A stretch of DNA of 64,000 nt from Cognatiluteimonas lumbrici (GCF_006476065.1 NZ_ML636798.1:850906-914905); one strand, 5' to 3'. Numbered from the stretch's first letter, positions 11,557-20,692 are shown. A program made the numbers and translations. Notes: generated from the sequence alone by a model not told the origin.

Positions 11557-12182
11557 CGCACCTGCTCCAGTCGTTGCCGCAGGTTGTAGAGGATCGAGGC
11601 GGTGGCGCCCCAGATCCGCGGTCCCTGCACGCCATGGTCAACGTATTCCAGCACCTGGCGCGGACGCCCCTTCCAGTCGAACGCGACACGGCGCAGGTTG
11701 CCGGTGCCCATCAGGAACCGCAGCGGCACCTCGAACACGCCCGCCACTTCGCCCGGGTCGGGGCGCGCGACGTAGTCTGCCGCGAGCGTCGCCACCAGCG
11801 GCAGCACGGTGAACCCGGTGACCGTGGCCAACGGGTCGAGCCAGCCCATCGGCATGATCTGCGCCGGCAGCAGGCCCACTTCCTCGTTCGCCTCGCGGAT
11901 CGCCGCGGCCAGGGCGTCGCGGTCGGACGGCTCGACCCGGCCACCGGGAAAGCTCACCTGCCCGGCATGGTGCCGGAGCGTGTCGGTGCGCCGCGTCAAC
12001 AGCACCCGCGGGCCGCCAGCGCGCGCCACCAGGCCGACCAGCACCGCGGCCGGCACCGAAGCGCCGGCGGGCAGCAGGTCCTCCACCTCGCCAAGGTTCC
12101 AGGCGCTCCCCGACGGCACCTGCGACAGCGGATGCAGCGCGTCGCGGACGGCCGCGATGTCGGGCGGAACGGGGGAATCCAC
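11553..12182 (-). CDS. Nudix CoA pyrophosphatase (NudL-like)
   Basis: Hydrolyses CoA or acyl-CoA to phosphopantetheine products in the cytoplasm. The Nudix box is seen as GGRVEPSDRDALAAAIREA followed by NEEVGL (residues about 92-116), preceded by LTRRTDTLRHHAGQVSFPGG, typical of the NudL/CoAse clan. I chose the GTG start at 12182 (209 residues), immediately after a terminator stem-loop; the frame is open further upstream but runs through that stem-loop. Translationally coupled to sseA. Confidence 0.85.
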   Translation of the reverse strand: MDSPVPPDIAAVRDALHPLSQVPSGSAWNLGEVEDLLPAGASVPAAVLVGLVARAGGPRVLLTRRTDTLRHHAGQVSFPGGRVEPSDRDALAAAIREANEEVGLLPAQIMPMGWLDPLATVTGFTVLPLVATLAADYVARPDPGEVAGVFEVPLRFLMGTGNLRRVAFDWKGRPRQVLEYVDHGVQGPRIWGATASILYNLRQRLEQVR

Positions 12183-12196
12183 GTCGCGAATATAAC

Positions 12197-12222
12197 AACG
12201 CCGGCACTTGGCCGGCGTTGCG
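12197..12222 (-). terminator. Stem-loop after the FKBP gene
   Basis: AACGCCGGC pairs with GCCGGCGTT (12197-12205 with 12211-12219) around a 5-base loop. Read on the minus strand it is followed by TTATATT. It separates the FKBP gene from nudL. Confidence 0.6.
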
Positions 12223-12241
12223 TGGAACCTGTCGTGGGCGG

Positions 12242-12931
12242 TTACTTGACGCTGACCAGCCGCACCTGGAAGACGACCGCGACGTTCGGCGGGAACGGGC
12301 TGCGCGGATCGGCGCCGAAGGCCTGCTCCGGCGGCAGCGCGATCTCCCACTTGGAGCCGGCCGGCATCTGCATCAGCGCGTTGCGGATCGCGGCCATCTC
12401 GATCTCGCTCAGCTTGGTGCCCGGCATCTTCTGCGGCGCCTGCGCCTGCTGCGGCATCTGGCCCCAGGGGAACGGACCGGCGACTTCCAGCTCGACGGTG
12501 CTGGCCGGCGTCGGCTTGGCGCCGTTGCCGTTCTCCATCACCTTGTACAGCACGCCGTTGGCCAGCGAACGCACGCCGGCGGTGGCCTTGTACTGCGCCA
12601 GGAAGCTGTCGCTGCGGGTCTTGTTCTCGGCGGCGGCCTTGTCATAGGCGGCCTTGGCCTTGGCGGTCATGCGCTGCTGCATGGCCTGGTAGGCGTTGCG
12701 CATGTCCTCGACGGAGACGACGGGGTCGCGCTTGGCGTAGCCGTCCTGCAGCGCCTTGACCATCGTGTTGACGTCGAGCGCCTCGCCGCTTTCGATGGCC
12801 TCGCGGCCCAGCTGGTAACCCAGCGCGTAGCTCAGCTTCCCCTTTTCGGAAGTGGTGTCCTGGGCGCTGGCCAGGCCGGCGGTCAGGGTCATGGCTGCCA
12901 GCGTGGCGACAGCAAGGAAACGCAACTTCAT
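12242..12931 (-). CDS. FkpA-type exported FKBP with a degenerate active site
   Basis: A 229-residue exported protein. The signal peptide is MKLRFLAVATLAAMTLTAGLASAQ; the helical dimerisation domain KLSYALGYQLGREA... (about residues 30-135) is typical of FkpA/Mip proteins. The C-terminal FKBP domain is atypical: the usual stretch VxYTGxLxDGxxFDSS is replaced by ELEVAGPFPWGQMPQQAQ, whereas later elements (MPAGSKWEIALPPEQAFG, PPNVAVVFQVRLVSV) are preserved. A chaperone function may persist without prolyl isomerase activity; this is inference. Monocistronic, divergent from the enoyl-CoA hydratase gene. Confidence 0.85.
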   Translation of the reverse strand: MKLRFLAVATLAAMTLTAGLASAQDTTSEKGKLSYALGYQLGREAIESGEALDVNTMVKALQDGYAKRDPVVSVEDMRNAYQAMQQRMTAKAKAAYDKAAAENKTRSDSFLAQYKATAGVRSLANGVLYKVMENGNGAKPTPASTVELEVAGPFPWGQMPQQAQAPQKMPGTKLSEIEMAAIRNALMQMPAGSKWEIALPPEQAFGADPRSPFPPNVAVVFQVRLVSVK

Positions 12932-13103
12932 TCGATGGAACCTCTCTGGTGCCGGAAGTGGGACGCCGGGCGAACGCGGCGCGCTAGGATAACGGGTCAC
13001 CGGGCCCGGGTGCCACCGGCAACCCCTCTCCGACCGCCCCGCCGGCGCCGAGTTCCGCGCCGGTTCCGGTCCCGTTCAACCTCTTGAAGGAACGCAAGCG
13101 CCA

Positions 13104-13886
13104 ATGACCGAACCCGTGCTCCTCTCCAGCGACCGCGACGCCGTCCGGGTGCTGACCGTGAACCGCCCCGACAAGCTGAACGCCCTCAACGCGGCCACGC
13201 TGGATGCCCTCGACGAGGCCTTCCGCGCGGCCGACGCCGACCCGGCGGTCCGCGTGGTGGTGCTCACCGGGGCCGGGGCGAAGGCCTTCGTGGCCGGCGC
13301 CGACATCGCCGAGATGAACACCCTGAGCCCGGCCGAGGGCCGCGACTTCTCGCTGCGCGGGCAGCGGATGATGCGCCGGATCGAGACCCTGTCCAAGCCG
13401 GTCGTCGCCATGGTCAACGGCTTCGCGCTCGGCGGCGGCCTGGAGCTGGCGATGTCCTGCCACCTGCGGATCGCGGCGGACACCGCCAAGATCGGCCAGC
13501 CGGAAGTGAACCTGGGACTGATCCCCGGCTTCGGCGGCAGCCAGCGCCTGCTGCGCCTCGCCGGCCGCGCGGCCACGCTCGAGCTGTGCCTCACCGGTGC
13601 GCCGGTGGACGCGGCCCGCGCGCTGGAGCTGGGCATCGTCAACCGGGTGGTGCCGGCCGCGGAACTGGAGCAGCAGGCGATGGCGCTGGCCACGCAACTC
13701 GCCGGCTCGGCGCCGCTGGCGCTGCGCGGGGTGCTCGACTGCATCAATTACGGCGGCGAGTGCGGCATCGAGGAAGGCCTGGCTTACGAGGCCGCGCAGT
13801 TCGGGCTGATGTTCTCCACCGACGACATGCGCGAAGGCACCGGCGCGTTCCTGGAGCGGCGCAAGCCCGCCTTCAAGGGACGTTAG
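13104..13886 (+). CDS. Enoyl-CoA hydratase
   Basis: A 260-residue crotonase-fold enzyme that hydrates trans-2-enoyl-CoA. Key elements: oxyanion loop AFVAGADIAEM (residues about 62-72), GGGLELAMSCHLRIA with the first catalytic Glu, and GQPEVNLGLIPGFGG with the second. Both catalytic Glu residues are present, in contrast to the isomerase-like paralogue at 9860. A purine-rich GAAGGAACG site precedes the ATG. It is followed after 4 bases by a small hypothetical gene. Confidence 0.9.
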   Translation: MTEPVLLSSDRDAVRVLTVNRPDKLNALNAATLDALDEAFRAADADPAVRVVVLTGAGAKAFVAGADIAEMNTLSPAEGRDFSLRGQRMMRRIETLSKPVVAMVNGFALGGGLELAMSCHLRIAADTAKIGQPEVNLGLIPGFGGSQRLLRLAGRAATLELCLTGAPVDAARALELGIVNRVVPAAELEQQAMALATQLAGSAPLALRGVLDCINYGGECGIEEGLAYEAAQFGLMFSTDDMREGTGAFLERRKPAFKGR

Positions 13887-13890
13887 CGCG

Positions 13891-14283
13891 ATGGCCGCGC
13901 CCTGCCCCTGCTGCGCGTGCGACGCCGTTGCCGGCGCCGCCGCGCACCGCTTGCGGGAGGCCCTGGCCGACGATGACCTGGACGGCGCGATCACGCTGGG
14001 CCTGCTCGAGGACCGCATCGCCTGTCCGGCGTGCAGCCCGGAGTGCCGCGCCGGGCTGGAAGCCGCGCGCCGGGCGCGCCAGCGCGCGCTCGCCGCGCGC
14101 GAGCGCTACCGGGCGCGCGGCCTGCGCCTGGCCCGGCGCCAGCGCGAACGCGCGGCGCGGCGGGCACCACCGGGCGAAGCGGCGCCGGATGGCGCGACGC
14201 CCACGGCGACAACGGCACTCCCGCCTGCCGCCGCGCTCGCGCTCGCGCGCGCCAAGGCCAGGGCCGCCGGGCGCAAGCCATGA
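13891..14283 (+). CDS. Cys-rich, Arg-rich small protein of unknown function
   Basis: A 130-residue protein I do not recognise. The N-terminal half contains CPCCACDA and, 40 residues later, CPACSPEC, a spacing that could bind zinc or an iron-sulfur cluster. The middle (about 55-100) is a highly basic Ala/Arg helix, AARRARQRALAARERYRARG. It sits between an enoyl-CoA hydratase gene (4-base gap) and nth (4-base overlap), so it is probably co-transcribed with nth and could be a nucleic-acid-associated partner. That is context-based inference. Confidence 0.7.
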   Translation: MAAPCPCCACDAVAGAAAHRLREALADDDLDGAITLGLLEDRIACPACSPECRAGLEAARRARQRALAARERYRARGLRLARRQRERAARRAPPGEAAPDGATPTATTALPPAAALALARAKARAAGRKP

Positions 14284-14969
14284 CCGCCGCTAAGCCGAAA
14301 GCGGCGCCGCGCAGGCGCCGCACGCGGTTGCGCCGCGACGAGATCCAGGAGCTGTTCGCGCGCCTGGCCGAGCTCGACCCGGACCCGAAGACCGAACTCG
14401 AGTACTCCACGCCGTTCGAGCTGCTGGTCGCGGTGGTGCTCTCGGCGCAGGCCACCGACGTCGGCGTCAACAAGGCCACGCGCCGGCTGTACCCCGTCGC
14501 CAACACACCGGCGAAGATCCTCGCGCTCGGCGAGGACGGACTGAAGCGCTACATCTCCAGCATCGGCTTGTTCAACACCAAGGCCGCCAACGTCATCGCC
14601 CTGTGCCGCCAGTTGCTGGAACGCCACGGCGGCGAGGTGCCGCGCACGCGCGCGGAACTGGAAGCGCTGCCCGGGGTCGGCCGCAAGACCGCCAACGTCG
14701 TCCTCAACACCGCCTTCGGCGAGCCGACCATGGCGGTGGACACGCACATCTTCCGCGTCTCCAACCGCACCGGCCTCGCGCCGGGACGCAATGTGCGCGA
14801 GGTCGAGGAGAACCTGCTGGCGGTGGTGCCGCCGGAGTACCTGCAGGGCGCGCACCACTGGCTGATCCTGCATGGCCGCTACACCTGCAAGGCGCGGCGG
14901 CCGGAGTGCTGGCGCTGCCCGATCGCCGACCTGTGTCGCTTTCCCGACAAGAATCTGTCACCGGACTGA
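14280..14969 (+). CDS. nth: Endonuclease III, DNA glycosylase/AP lyase
   Basis: Base-excision repair enzyme for oxidised pyrimidines. The 229-residue product has the helix-hairpin-helix LPGVGRKTANVVL with the catalytic Lys, the catalytic Asp in AVDTHIFRVSNR, and a C-terminal iron-sulfur loop with spacing C-x6-C-x2-C-x5-C (CKARRPECWRCPIADLC). There is a basic N-terminal extension (KPKAAPRRRRTRLRR). It starts at the ATG overlapping the upstream gene's stop. A Pho-box-like sequence overlaps its 3' end. Confidence 0.96.
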   Translation: MTAAKPKAAPRRRRTRLRRDEIQELFARLAELDPDPKTELEYSTPFELLVAVVLSAQATDVGVNKATRRLYPVANTPAKILALGEDGLKRYISSIGLFNTKAANVIALCRQLLERHGGEVPRTRAELEALPGVGRKTANVVLNTAFGEPTMAVDTHIFRVSNRTGLAPGRNVREVEENLLAVVPPEYLQGAHHWLILHGRYTCKARRPECWRCPIADLCRFPDKNLSPD

Positions 14970-14972
14970 AAC
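14955..14972 (+). promoter_or_regulatory. Possible Pho box upstream of the porin gene
   Basis: CTGTCAC then 4 bases then CTGAAAC, the 7-4-7 layout of a PhoB site, with 5 of 7 matches in the second half. It overlaps the nth stop codon and lies about 50 bases before the porin ATG. Weaker than the pstS site. Confidence 0.4.
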
Positions 14973-15021
14973 CCGCGGCGGGCACGCTGTCCGCATCTCC
15001 GCTCCCTCCGGGTGACCCCTG

Positions 15022-16170
15022 ATGAAACACGACCGCTTGACCCTCGCGCTCGCAGCCACCTGCGTCCTCGCCGCACCCGCCGCGCACGCCGGCATCGACC
15101 TCGGCACGGTCGCCGGCTCCGAACTCAGCTTCGAAGGCATGGTGCAGACCGACGGCTACTGGTACGACAGCGACGTCAGGGACCTGGACGCCGACGCCGG
15201 CGACGGCAGCGACACCGACTTCGGCCTGCGCCGCGCCGAGCTGGTGCTCAAGGGCAAGGGGCCGGGCCGCTTCGACTGGACCATCGGCTACGACGCGTCC
15301 GGCGACGGCAAGTTCCTCGACGCCTACGGCCGCTACCGGTTCGGTGGCGCCTTCTCGCCGTACCTGCAGGTCGGCCAGTTCAAGCAGCCCAACAGCATGG
15401 AGGAGCTGTCCTCCACCAAGAACAATGACTTCATCGCCAAGGCGCTGGTGACCAACACCTTCGCCGTCGGCCGCCGGCTCGGCGTCGGCAGCGGCATCTC
15501 GGGCGACGACTGGGGGCTGGCGGGCAGCATGTTCAGCCGCGAGCTCACACGCGACCGCGCGCACGGCGTCGGTTACGGCGTGCGCGGCTGGTGGGCGCCG
15601 GTCAACGGCGACGGCAACCTGCTGCACCTGGGCGTGTCCCACGTCGACCACGACACCGACGCCGACAGCCTGCGCCTGCGCGCGCGGCCCGGTGCCGACA
15701 TGGCCAACCGGTTGGTGGACACCGGCACGTTTACCGATGCCGACCGCGTCGCCACCACCGGCTTCGAGGCGCTGTGGGCGCGCGGCCCGGTGAAGCTGCA
15801 GGGCGAGTACATGCGCTCGCAGGTCTCGCGGCTCGGCGCCACCGGCGACTTCACCGGCACCGGCGGCTACGTCAGCGGCGTCTGGAACCTGACCGGCGAG
15901 GACTGGGGCTACAAGGGTGGCGTGCCGGCCACGCCGAAGGCGACCGAGCCGGGCAAGGGCCTGTGGCAGGTCGGCCTGCGCTACGACACGCTCGACCTGG
16001 ACGACGGCGCCGTCGCCGGCGGCTCGATCGACACCCTGACTGCCGGGGTCAACTGGTACTGGCAGAAGAACCTCAAGTTCGCGCTCAACTACGTCAAGGT
16101 GTCCAGCGATCGCGCCGGGGTCGCGGACGATCCCTCGATCATCGAGGCGCGGGTGCAGTTGCACTGGTAG
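15022..16170 (+). CDS. OprP/OprO-type phosphate-selective porin
   Basis: Outer-membrane porin for phosphate or polyphosphate uptake. The 382-residue product has signal peptide MKHDRLTLALAATCVLAAPAAHA, then a beta-barrel with family features: DTDFGLRRAELVLKGK, RFDWTIGYDAS, YLQVGQFKQPNSMEELSSTK, and a C-terminal strand IEARVQLHW ending in Trp, as outer-membrane barrels do (usually aromatic). It sits directly upstream of pstSCAB-phoU, separated by a terminator and the pst Pho box, which supports a phosphate role. Confidence 0.9.
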   Translation: MKHDRLTLALAATCVLAAPAAHAGIDLGTVAGSELSFEGMVQTDGYWYDSDVRDLDADAGDGSDTDFGLRRAELVLKGKGPGRFDWTIGYDASGDGKFLDAYGRYRFGGAFSPYLQVGQFKQPNSMEELSSTKNNDFIAKALVTNTFAVGRRLGVGSGISGDDWGLAGSMFSRELTRDRAHGVGYGVRGWWAPVNGDGNLLHLGVSHVDHDTDADSLRLRARPGADMANRLVDTGTFTDADRVATTGFEALWARGPVKLQGEYMRSQVSRLGATGDFTGTGGYVSGVWNLTGEDWGYKGGVPATPKATEPGKGLWQVGLRYDTLDLDDGAVAGGSIDTLTAGVNWYWQKNLKFALNYVKVSSDRAGVADDPSIIEARVQLHW

Positions 16171-16194
16171 CAGCAGGGCGCATCATCTCGTCGG

Positions 16195-16240
16195 GGGCCG
16201 GGACCGGCGTGCCATGCACGCCACCCGGCCCTTTTCGTTT
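16195..16240 (+). terminator. Intrinsic terminator after the porin gene
   Basis: GGGCCGGG (16195-16202) pairs with CCCGGCCC (16224-16231), with an inner GGCGTG/CACGCC stem, followed by TTTTCGTTT. It isolates the porin transcript from pstS. Confidence 0.85.
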
Positions 16241-16246
16241 CCGGCG

Positions 16247-16286
16247 CTGTCATCGTTCTGTCATCGAGCCTTAAAGGCGCTGTCAC
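16247..16286 (+). promoter_or_regulatory. Pho box with an extra in-phase half-site, upstream of pstS
   Basis: CTGTCAT (16247-16253), 4 bases, CTGTCAT (16258-16264) gives the 18-base PhoB site with two perfect half-sites. A further CTGTCAC starts at 16280, exactly 22 bases (two turns) after the second. TTAAAG at 16271-16276 may be the -10. Strongly suggests PhoB activation at low phosphate. Confidence 0.85.
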
Positions 16287-16329
16287 CCGCGTGCGTTGTC
16301 ATGTGCACCAGCAACCACTGGAGCCCCTG

Positions 16330-17427
16330 ATGAACGTGTCCCTCCGCACCACCGCCCTCGCCTTCGCCGTTGCGTTCTCGCTCGCCGCCTGCGCCCCGTC
16401 CGACGACGCCAACACCCAGGCCTCCGGCGCGGACGCCACCGCTCCCGCGGCCGCCGGCGACAAGGTCGCCGCGCAGATCACCGGCGCCGGCGCCACCTTC
16501 ATCTTCCCGCTGATCACCCAGTGGTCGGCCGACTACCACGCCGCCACCGGCAACAAGGTCAACTACCAGTCCATCGGTTCGGGCGGCGGCATCGCCCAGA
16601 TCAAGGCCGGCACGGTCGACTTCGGGTCCTCCGACGCGCCGCTGTCGAGCGAGGAACTGGCCGAGGCCGGCCTGCTGCAGTTCCCGTCGGTGATCGGCGG
16701 CGTGGTGCCGGTGGTCAACGTGCCGGGCATCGCCGCCGGCGAGCTGCGCCTCACCGGCCCGCTGCTGGCCGACATCTACCTGGGCAAGGTCACGCACTGG
16801 AACGACCCGGCGATCGCGTCGATCAACCCCGGCCTCGCGCTGCCCGCGATGAAGATCAACCTGGTGCAGCGCTCCGACGGCTCCGGCACCACCTTCAACT
16901 TCACCAACTACCTGACCAAGGTCAGCCCGGCCTGGAAGTCGGCCATCGGCGAAGGCAAGTCGGTGCAGTGGCCCGACGGCGTCGGCGGCAAGGGCAACGA
17001 GGGCGTCGCCTCGTACGTGCAGCAGATCGAAGGCTCGATCGGCTACGTCGAGCTCGCCTACGCGCTGCAGAACGACATGGCCTACACCCTGCTCCGGAAC
17101 GCCGCCGGCAACTTCGTCGCGCCGAATGCCGACGCCTTCGCCGCGGCCGCCGCGACCGCCGACTGGGGCAGCGTCCAGGACTTCAACCTGGTCATCACCA
17201 ACGCCGGCGGTGCCGACGCCTGGCCGATCACCGCCACCAACTTCATCCTGATGTACGAGGAGCCGAAGGATCCGCAGCGCAGCGCCGCGGCCCGCGCGTT
17301 CTTCGAGTGGGCGCTGCACAACGGCCAGCAGCAGGCCGCCGCGCTGGATTACGTGCCGCTGCCGCCGGAGCTGGTGGGGCAGATCGAGCAGTACTGGGCG
17401 GCGGAGTTCAAGGGCGGCGCCGAGTAG
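16330..17427 (+). CDS. pstS: Phosphate-binding protein PstS
   Basis: Periplasmic phosphate receptor of the Pst ABC importer. The 365-residue product begins MNVSLRTTALAFAVAFSLAACAPS, with lipobox LAAC, so it is probably a lipoprotein. Binding-site motifs include GAGATFIFPLITQWS, SIGSGGGIAQIKAGTVDFGSSDAPLS and RSDGSGTTFNFTNYL. The start is chosen at the Met that begins the signal peptide; the frame is open 13 codons upstream, into the Pho-box region. It overlaps pstC by one base. Confidence 0.96.
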   Translation: MNVSLRTTALAFAVAFSLAACAPSDDANTQASGADATAPAAAGDKVAAQITGAGATFIFPLITQWSADYHAATGNKVNYQSIGSGGGIAQIKAGTVDFGSSDAPLSSEELAEAGLLQFPSVIGGVVPVVNVPGIAAGELRLTGPLLADIYLGKVTHWNDPAIASINPGLALPAMKINLVQRSDGSGTTFNFTNYLTKVSPAWKSAIGEGKSVQWPDGVGGKGNEGVASYVQQIEGSIGYVELAYALQNDMAYTLLRNAAGNFVAPNADAFAAAAATADWGSVQDFNLVITNAGGADAWPITATNFILMYEEPKDPQRSAAARAFFEWALHNGQQQAAALDYVPLPPELVGQIEQYWAAEFKGGAE

Positions 17428-18338
17428 TGAACGACCGGGTGTTCCGGTGGGTGCTGCTGGCCACGGTGGGGTTCGTGCTGCTGGCGCTGGCCTGCGCGGC
17501 GCTGTCCATGCTCTGGGGCGGACGCGCGGCGCTGCAGCTCAGCGGCCTGGACTTCTTCTTCACCGCGGACTGGAACCCGGTCGAGAACCGGTACGGGGCG
17601 CTGGTGCCGATCTACGGCACCCTGGTCACGGCGTTCATCGCGATGCTGATCGCGGTGCCGGTGAGCTTCGGCATCGCGTTCTTCCTCACCGAGGTCGCGC
17701 CGCGCTGGCTGCGCGGCCCGGTGGGCACGGCGATCGAGCTGCTGGCGGGCATCCCCTCCATCATCTACGGCATGTGGGGCCTGTTCGTGCTGGTGCCGGT
17801 GATGACCCGGCACGTCACGCCCTGGGCCAACGAGCACCTCGGCACGCTGCCGGTGGTCGGGCCGCTGTTCCAGGGCCCGCCGATCGGGATCGGCATGCTC
17901 ACCGCCGGCATGGTGCTGGCGATCATGGTCATCCCCTTCATCTCCTCGGTGATGCGCGAGGTCTTCCTGACCGTGCCGACCCGGCTCAAGGAGTCGGCCT
18001 ACGCGCTGGGCTCGACCAAGTGGGAGGTGAGCTGGGACATCGTGCTGCCGTACACCCGCTCTGCGGTGATCGGCGGCATCTTCCTCGGCCTCGGGCGCGC
18101 GCTCGGGGAAACCATGGCGGTCGCCTTCGTGATCGGCAACTCGACCCGCTTCACCGCGTCGCTGCTCGAGCCCGGCACCACCATCGCCGCGCTGATCGCC
18201 AACGACTTCGGCGAGGCCACGGAGACCTACCGCTCGGCGCTGCTGCTGCTCGGCTTCGTGCTGTTCATCGTCACCTTCATCGTGCTCGCCATCGCGCGGC
18301 TGATGCTGCGCCAGCTCTCGCGGCGGGAGGGGCGCTGA
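17427..18338 (+). CDS. pstC: Phosphate ABC transporter permease PstC
   Basis: Inner-membrane permease subunit, 303 residues, with an N-terminal helix (VFRWVLLATVGFVLLALACAA) and five further predicted helices. The ABC-contact loop is ESAYALGSTKWEVSWDIVLP, followed by GLGRALGETMAVAFVIGN. The start is GTG in the sequence TAGTGA, overlapping the pstS stop by one base. Part of pstSCAB-phoU. Confidence 0.95.
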   Translation: MNDRVFRWVLLATVGFVLLALACAALSMLWGGRAALQLSGLDFFFTADWNPVENRYGALVPIYGTLVTAFIAMLIAVPVSFGIAFFLTEVAPRWLRGPVGTAIELLAGIPSIIYGMWGLFVLVPVMTRHVTPWANEHLGTLPVVGPLFQGPPIGIGMLTAGMVLAIMVIPFISSVMREVFLTVPTRLKESAYALGSTKWEVSWDIVLPYTRSAVIGGIFLGLGRALGETMAVAFVIGNSTRFTASLLEPGTTIAALIANDFGEATETYRSALLLLGFVLFIVTFIVLAIARLMLRQLSRREGR

Positions 18339-19186
18339 TGGACCTGTACCTCCGCCGCCGCCTGGTCAATGCCGTCGCGCTGGCCGCCGCCTGCGCCGCT
18401 GCGGTGCTCGGCCTGCTGTTCCTGGGCTGGATCCTGTGGACCCTGGTGGCCAAGGGCCTGGCCGGCATCGACTGGGCGCTGTTCACGCAGGACACCCCGC
18501 CGCCGATGGCGGAGGGCGGCCTCAGGAACGCGTTCTACGGCAGCGCGGTGATGTGCCTGATGGCGATCCTGATCGGCACCCCGCTCGGCATCGCCGCTGG
18601 CACCTGGCTGTCCGAGTACGGCGCCGCGGCGCGGATCGCCACGGTGGTCCGCTTCGTCAACGACATCCTGCTGTCGGCGCCGTCCATCGTGCTCGGCCTG
18701 TTCGTGTACACGCTGGTGGTGCAGCAGGCCGGCGGCAGTTTCTCGGCGGTCGCCGGCGCGTTGTCGCTGGCCTTCATCGTGCTGCCGGTGGTGGTGCGCA
18801 CCACCGACGAGATGCTGCAGCTGGTGCCGGTGCAGATGCGCGAAGCCGCGCTTTCGCTCGGCATCCCGCAATGGAAGGTCACGGTGCAGGTGCTGTACCG
18901 CTCGGCGATGCCGGGCATCGTCACCGGCGTGCTGCTGGCGCTGGCGCGCATCTCCGGCGAGACCGCGCCGCTGCTGTTCACCGCCTTCGGCAACCAGTAC
19001 TTCACCCTCGACGTGACCCACCCCATGGCCAGCGTGCCGGTGGTGATGTACCAGTTCGCCGGCAGTCCCTACACCTCCTGGCAGGACATCGCCTGGGCCG
19101 GCGCGCTGGTGCTGACCCTGTTCGTCCTGCTCACCAGCCTGGTGGCGCGCGCGATCGTCGCGCGCAAGCGGGTCAACCATGACTGA
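18338..19186 (+). CDS. pstA: Phosphate ABC transporter permease PstA
   Basis: Second Pst permease, 282 residues, about six membrane helices. The coupling loop [19 protein letters not shown] precedes [19 protein letters not shown], the PstA signature. It overlaps pstC by one base and pstB by 8 bases, consistent with tight translational coupling across the operon. Confidence 0.95.
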   Translation: MDLYLRRRLVNAVALAAACAAAVLGLLFLGWILWTLVAKGLAGIDWALFTQDTPPPMAEGGLRNAFYGSAVMCLMAILIGTPLGIAAGTWLSEYGAAARIATVVRFVNDILLSAPSIVLGLFVYTLVVQQAGGSFSAVAGALSLAFIVLPVVVRTTDEMLQLVPVQMREAALSLGIPQWKVTVQVLYRSAMPGIVTGVLLALARISGETAPLLFTAFGNQYFTLDVTHPMASVPVVMYQFAGSPYTSWQDIAWAGALVLTLFVLLTSLVARAIVARKRVNHD

Positions 19187-19958
19187 GCCAATGATCCAAG
19201 CATCGAACCCCAAGCTCTCGGCCCGCGGGCTGGACTTCCACTACGGCGACTTCCATGCGCTGCGCGGGGTCGACATCGACATTCCCGAGCGCCAGGTCAC
19301 CGCGCTGATCGGGCCCTCGGGCTGCGGCAAGTCGACCCTGCTGCGGGTGTTCAACCGCATCTACGCGCTGTATCCGAAACAGCGCGCGGAGGGCCGGGTG
19401 CTGCTGGACGGCGAGGACATCCTCGACCCGGCGTTCCCGATCAACCGCCTGCGCAGCAAGGTCGGCATGGTGTTCCAGAAGCCGGTGCCGTTCCCGATGA
19501 CGATCTTCGAGAACGTCGCCTACGGTATCCGCCACCACGAGCGCCTGGCGAAGGTCGAGATGGCCGACCGCGTCGAGCAGGCGCTGCGCCAGGCGGCGCT
19601 GTGGGACGAGGTCAAGGACAAGCTCGGCCAGAACGCGCTCGGGTTGTCGGGCGGCCAGCAGCAGCGGCTGTGCATCGCCCGCGCGGTGGCCCTGCGGCCG
19701 GAGGTGCTGCTGCTGGACGAGCCGACCTCGGCGCTGGACCCGATCTCCACCGCGCGCATCGAGCAGCTGGTCGAGGAGCTCAAGCGCGACTACACCATCG
19801 TGATCGTCACCCACAACATGCAGCAGGCCGCGCGCGTCTCCGACTTCACCGCCTTCATGTACCTCGGCGACCTGGTCGAGCACGGCGCCACCGAGACGAT
19901 CTTCTCCAACCCCTCGAAGCAGCAGACCGAGGACTACATCACCGGGAGGTTCGGATGA
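19179..19958 (+). CDS. pstB: Phosphate ABC transporter ATP-binding protein PstB
   Basis: Cytoplasmic ATPase of the Pst system, 259 residues. Walker [10 protein letters not shown] (residues about 44-52), Q-loop [17 protein letters not shown], signature LSGGQQQR, Walker [13 protein letters not shown] and switch His in [12 protein letters not shown] are all present. Length is normal. The start ATG lies inside pstA; a Met four codons in (MIQASNP) is an alternative. It overlaps phoU by 4 bases. Confidence 0.97.
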   Translation: MTEPMIQASNPKLSARGLDFHYGDFHALRGVDIDIPERQVTALIGPSGCGKSTLLRVFNRIYALYPKQRAEGRVLLDGEDILDPAFPINRLRSKVGMVFQKPVPFPMTIFENVAYGIRHHERLAKVEMADRVEQALRQAALWDEVKDKLGQNALGLSGGQQQRLCIARAVALRPEVLLLDEPTSALDPISTARIEQLVEELKRDYTIVIVTHNMQQAARVSDFTAFMYLGDLVEHGATETIFSNPSKQQTEDYITGRFG

Positions 19959-20629
19959 CCCACCACGAGGACGAACGCACGCGCCTGCACGGCGAACTGC
20001 TGCGCATGGGCGGGATGGCGGCGGCCCAGCTCGAGGCCGCGCTGGACGTGGTCGGCCGCCGCGACGACAACGCCGCGCGCCGCGTGATCGAGAACGATGC
20101 CGCGATCGACCGGCTCGAGCAGGAGACCAGCCACGACGTCATGCGCCTGGCGCTGGGCGGACCGCTGGCCCGCGACCTGCGCGGCATCCTGGCCGCGATC
20201 CGGATCGCCTCGGACATCGAGCGCATCGGCGACTACGCCGCCAACGTCGCCAAGCGCTCGCTGGCGCTGAACGAAATGCCGCCGCTGCCGCATGCGCGCG
20301 GGCTGTCGACGCTCGGTGCCCTTGCGCTGCGCCAGCTGCGCGAGGTGATGCTGGCCTACCGCGACCACGACGCCGCCGCCGCCGAGCGCGTGCGCGAGTC
20401 CGACGCCGAGCTGGACGCGGAGTACACCCGCCTGTTCCGCGAGCTGCTCACCTACATGATGGAGGATCCGCGCAGCATCACCGGCTGCACCCACCTGCTG
20501 TTCATGGCCAAGAACCTCGAGCGCATCGGCGACCACGCCACCAACATCGCCGAGAACGTGCTGTTCCTGGTCACCGGCGAGGATGCCCTGCCCCCGCGCG
20601 AGAAGCGCGACGACACCACCCCGTTGTAG
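19955..20629 (+). CDS. phoU: Phosphate signalling regulator PhoU
   Basis: Links Pst transport to the PhoR/PhoB two-component system and represses signalling when phosphate is plentiful. The 224-residue product shows the two PhoU repeats with metal-binding motifs [18 protein letters not shown] (residues about 89-106) and [17 protein letters not shown] (about 188-204). Last gene of the pst operon; phoB and phoR are not in the window. Its TAG stop codon is supplied by a REP palindrome. Confidence 0.96.
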   Translation: MTHHEDERTRLHGELLRMGGMAAAQLEAALDVVGRRDDNAARRVIENDAAIDRLEQETSHDVMRLALGGPLARDLRGILAAIRIASDIERIGDYAANVAKRSLALNEMPPLPHARGLSTLGALALRQLREVMLAYRDHDAAAAERVRESDAELDAEYTRLFRELLTYMMEDPRSITGCTHLLFMAKNLERIGDHATNIAENVLFLVTGEDALPPREKRDDTTPL

Positions 20630-20649
20630 GAGCGGCGCTCGCGCCGCGA
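20626..20649 (+). repeat. REP palindrome at the end of phoU
   Basis: A single GTAG-type unit with stem arms GCGGCGC/GCGCCGC. Bases 20627-20629 (TAG) are the phoU stop codon. It may also protect or end the pst transcript. Confidence 0.85.
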
Positions 20650-20692
20650 CCCTGCCACGATCGGGGCCGCGCCGGAATGCTAGGCTTTCCCG

